Shown: positions 62,726 to 64,000 of the stretch, piece after piece
Position numbering within the stretch: the first letter of the stretch is position 1
How the letters are laid out: each line of letters starts with the position of its first letter
Assembly: GCF_019160155.1 (NCBI RefSeq)
Contig: NZ_JAFNIH010000006.1
Coordinates: 58,047-122,046, forward strand
Reading direction: 5' to 3'
DNA: 64,000 nt
Origin: Pinisolibacter aquiterrae
GTDB lineage: Bacteria > Pseudomonadota > Alphaproteobacteria > Rhizobiales > Ancalomicrobiaceae
Program-made: the position numbers and the translations under genes
The notes under the pieces: model-generated
Databases searched by the model: none
The model's input: only the letters and a program-made list of their open reading frames with translations
What the model was told of the DNA's origin: nothing

Positions 62726-63502
62726 TCATCGTCGCTCGGCGAGCGCGACGAGCGGGGCCGGCGATACCGTGGTCGGTTCCTGGAACGGATTGCCCTGGAT
62801 CAGCACGATCGCCGCCGTCGGCGCGGCCGCGACCGCGAAGAGGACGATCGCGGCGAGGGCGGCGCGCGGCGTCTCGACGTGGACGATCGCCACCGACAGC
62901 ATGGTGACGAAGCCGAGAAAGGCCATGCCGAGCCATTTCAGCGGATTGACGTGGGTCTGGCTCAGGGCGATGCGCCGATCGCGGGCATCGCGCACGGCGA
63001 TCACCTGTTCGAGCACCCGGGTGTGGACGGCGGGGCCGAGCCGTTCGCCGAGATCGCGATCGGCGGCGAGGGCGAGCAGGTGGTCGATCCGCGCGGTGGT
63101 TTCGGCCGACTGACGGCGCCGGGAGAGGAGCGGCCATTCGTCCGTGGTCGCGGAGGCGGCGTAGCTCGAAACCGCCTCGGCGACGGTCGCGCGACGGGGC
63201 GCGTCGAGGCCGCGGGTGAGCGAGAGCACCGACTGGAGACTGTCTGCCTCGCGCGTGACCGCGTCGATCGCCCGGTCGTGGGCGCTCCAGGTGTCGTTGC
63301 CGAGAAAGGCGAGCGTCAGGGCGAAGAGAACGCCGATGATGTTGATGAAGGGCGGGGCGACGCCGGCAAAGGCGCGAAGGCGGGCACCATGGCTCGGCGC
63401 GCGCAGCCAAAGGATCAGCCCGGCCGAGGCCGCGAATGTGCCGATCAGCGCGAGGCCGGCGAAGCCCCAATGGTCCCAGGCGCCCCAATCCATGCCGTTC
63501 AT
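62726..63502 (-). CDS. DUF4239-type membrane protein
   Basis: The 258-residue product has four hydrophobic helices, two near the N-terminus (about 14-33 and 45-68) and two near the C-terminus, around a long charged helical middle (about 72-170). FINIIGVLFALTLAFLGNDTW and EADSLQSVLSLTRGL match the bestrophin-like DUF4239 family. Function unknown. GGGAGGGAGAG precedes the ATG at 63500-63502. It is divergent from the rRNA promoter region. Confidence 0.82.
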   Translation of the reverse strand: MNGMDWGAWDHWGFAGLALIGTFAASAGLILWLRAPSHGARLRAFAGVAPPFINIIGVLFALTLAFLGNDTWSAHDRAIDAVTREADSLQSVLSLTRGLDAPRRATVAEAVSSYAASATTDEWPLLSRRRQSAETTARIDHLLALAADRDLGERLGPAVHTRVLEQVIAVRDARDRRIALSQTHVNPLKWLGMAFLGFVTMLSVAIVHVETPRAALAAIVLFAVAAAPTAAIVLIQGNPFQEPTTVSPAPLVALAERR

Positions 63503-63615
63503 GAGGATTTCTCTCCCTCCCGAGGGGGGATCTTGCGCCTCGAATGGCCGAACCGTCGATTGGGGGAACCCACGAGGGCGATCGCGGACGAGGGGGCGCC
63601 CATCCGCAAAAGTTC

Positions 63616-63624
63616 TTATCCACA
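63616..63624 (+). promoter_or_regulatory. Perfect DnaA box upstream of the rRNA promoter
   Basis: TTATCCACA matches the DnaA consensus exactly. It lies 85 bases before the -35 of the rRNA promoter. No second box or AT-rich unwinding region is close, so it is not an origin by this evidence. Confidence 0.5.
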
Positions 63625-63708
63625 GGTGCCGGCCGCTGGAATCCTGGCGATCGGATACGAAGCCGGTCATGAAAAGCCGAAGCCATGAAGTTTTTGCGAC
63701 GACGGGTG

Positions 63709-63737
63709 TTGACGGCTCCGAATGGCAGGCCTATAAA
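63709..63737 (+). promoter_or_regulatory. Strong rRNA operon promoter
   Basis: TTGACG at 63709-63714 and TATAAA at 63732-63737 are spaced by 17 bases. No gene starts between it and the right edge; the rRNA leader follows. This predicts transcription from about 63744. Confidence 0.85.
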
Positions 63738-64000
63738 CCGCTCCAACGACGGCGGCGGTGCCGCTGGCGACGAAATCCTTCGCGCTGCGAACTGGTGATT
63801 TTCCTGAAAAGGGGGATTGCCAAACGGTTCGGAAAGGTGTTGAAGGTCACGAAATTCGGCGAGACCGAAGAGGCGTGCCCAATCGTTCGACGAGCCTTCG
63901 GGTGGTGTCGGGCGTACGAAGTCTGATCGGCTTCGGGTTCTTTGACAATCGAATAGGAAGAAAGAGAAACGTGGACGGCGTGATCCTTGCGAGAGGGTTC
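63738..64000 (+). ncRNA. rRNA operon leader (16S gene starts beyond the window)
   Basis: The region has no credible gene. GGTTCTTTGACAATC at 63936-63950 is a boxA-like antitermination element, followed by GAAGAAAGAGAAACGTGG, the leader sequence seen just before 16S genes in many Rhizobiales. The window ends about there, so the mature 16S start is outside. The sequence before boxA holds a run of small palindromes only. Confidence 0.8.

Noticed and set aside
63616..63624. Replication origin at the DnaA box
   Set aside because: A single box without clustered boxes, AT-rich repeat, or dnaA/hemE/parAB neighbours is not enough.
1..64000. tRNA genes and CRISPR arrays
   Set aside because: No cloverleaf-like sequence with a GGTTCGAATCC-type arm and no regularly spaced short repeats were noticed on reading; a tRNA scan was not possible.

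Overview
The window is about 64 kb of very GC-rich, densely coded DNA from an alphaproteobacterium, most likely of the order Hyphomicrobiales (Rhizobiales). The assignment rests on gene order and gene type: bolA / J-domain protein / cobS-cobT, aroK-aroB / small membrane ORF / xerD / accA, secA / parvulin / argJ / mutT, methyltransferase / comF / grxC / nit / DUF1178, aerobic-type cobaltochelatase genes, a fused cysNC, Flp/Tad pilus proteins, and an rRNA leader at the right edge. No tRNA, CRISPR array, transposase, phage gene or integron was seen. Composition is even, so the window reads as native chromosome.

Layout. 0-6 kb: cyclic-di-GMP and signalling genes (EAL phosphodiesterase, single-domain receiver, large hybrid kinase) plus a TadG-like pilus-associated protein. 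6-9 kb: sulfate activation (cysD, cysNC); its partner cysQ lies at 60 kb. 9-12 kb: a GT87-type membrane glycosyltransferase, then a gene-free stretch with three diverged copies of a roughly 79-bp repeat. 11-14 kb: rpmB and a queuosine-precursor transporter gene between two inward-facing DUF3108 genes. 14-19.6 kb: phytase-like esterase, cobT, cobS, J-domain protein, bolA. 19.7-25 kb: diguanylate cyclase, aroB/aroK, xerD, accA. 25-35 kb: L,D-transpeptidase lipoprotein, GNAT protein, secA, parvulin, a TetR pair with a clear operator, argJ, mutT, orphan Flp pilin. 35-40 kb: methyltransferase, comF, grxC, nitrilase-like, DUF1178, queG, DsbA-like isomerase. 40-43.5 kb: double-PAS chemoreceptor and MATE exporter.

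43.5-60 kb is the unusual part. It holds a patatin-like lipoprotein, an operon of two exported clan-CD peptidase homologues (caspase-like and CHAT), a two-component system encoded with an exported trypsin/PDZ protease, two paralogous exported proteins of no recognised family, three further exported proteins, and a MltB-type lytic transglycosylase. A 17-bp dyad ATGACG-N5-CGTCAT occurs twice between the PDZ protease and the paralogue pair, once nearly perfectly between the next divergent pair, and in degenerate form upstream of the caspase gene. I read this as a candidate envelope-located proteolytic stress or cell-fate system; this is inference.

60-64 kb: cysQ, a HAD phosphatase, an AGE-family epimerase/isomerase, a DUF4239 membrane protein, and then a strong promoter and leader of an rRNA operon whose 16S gene begins just outside the window.
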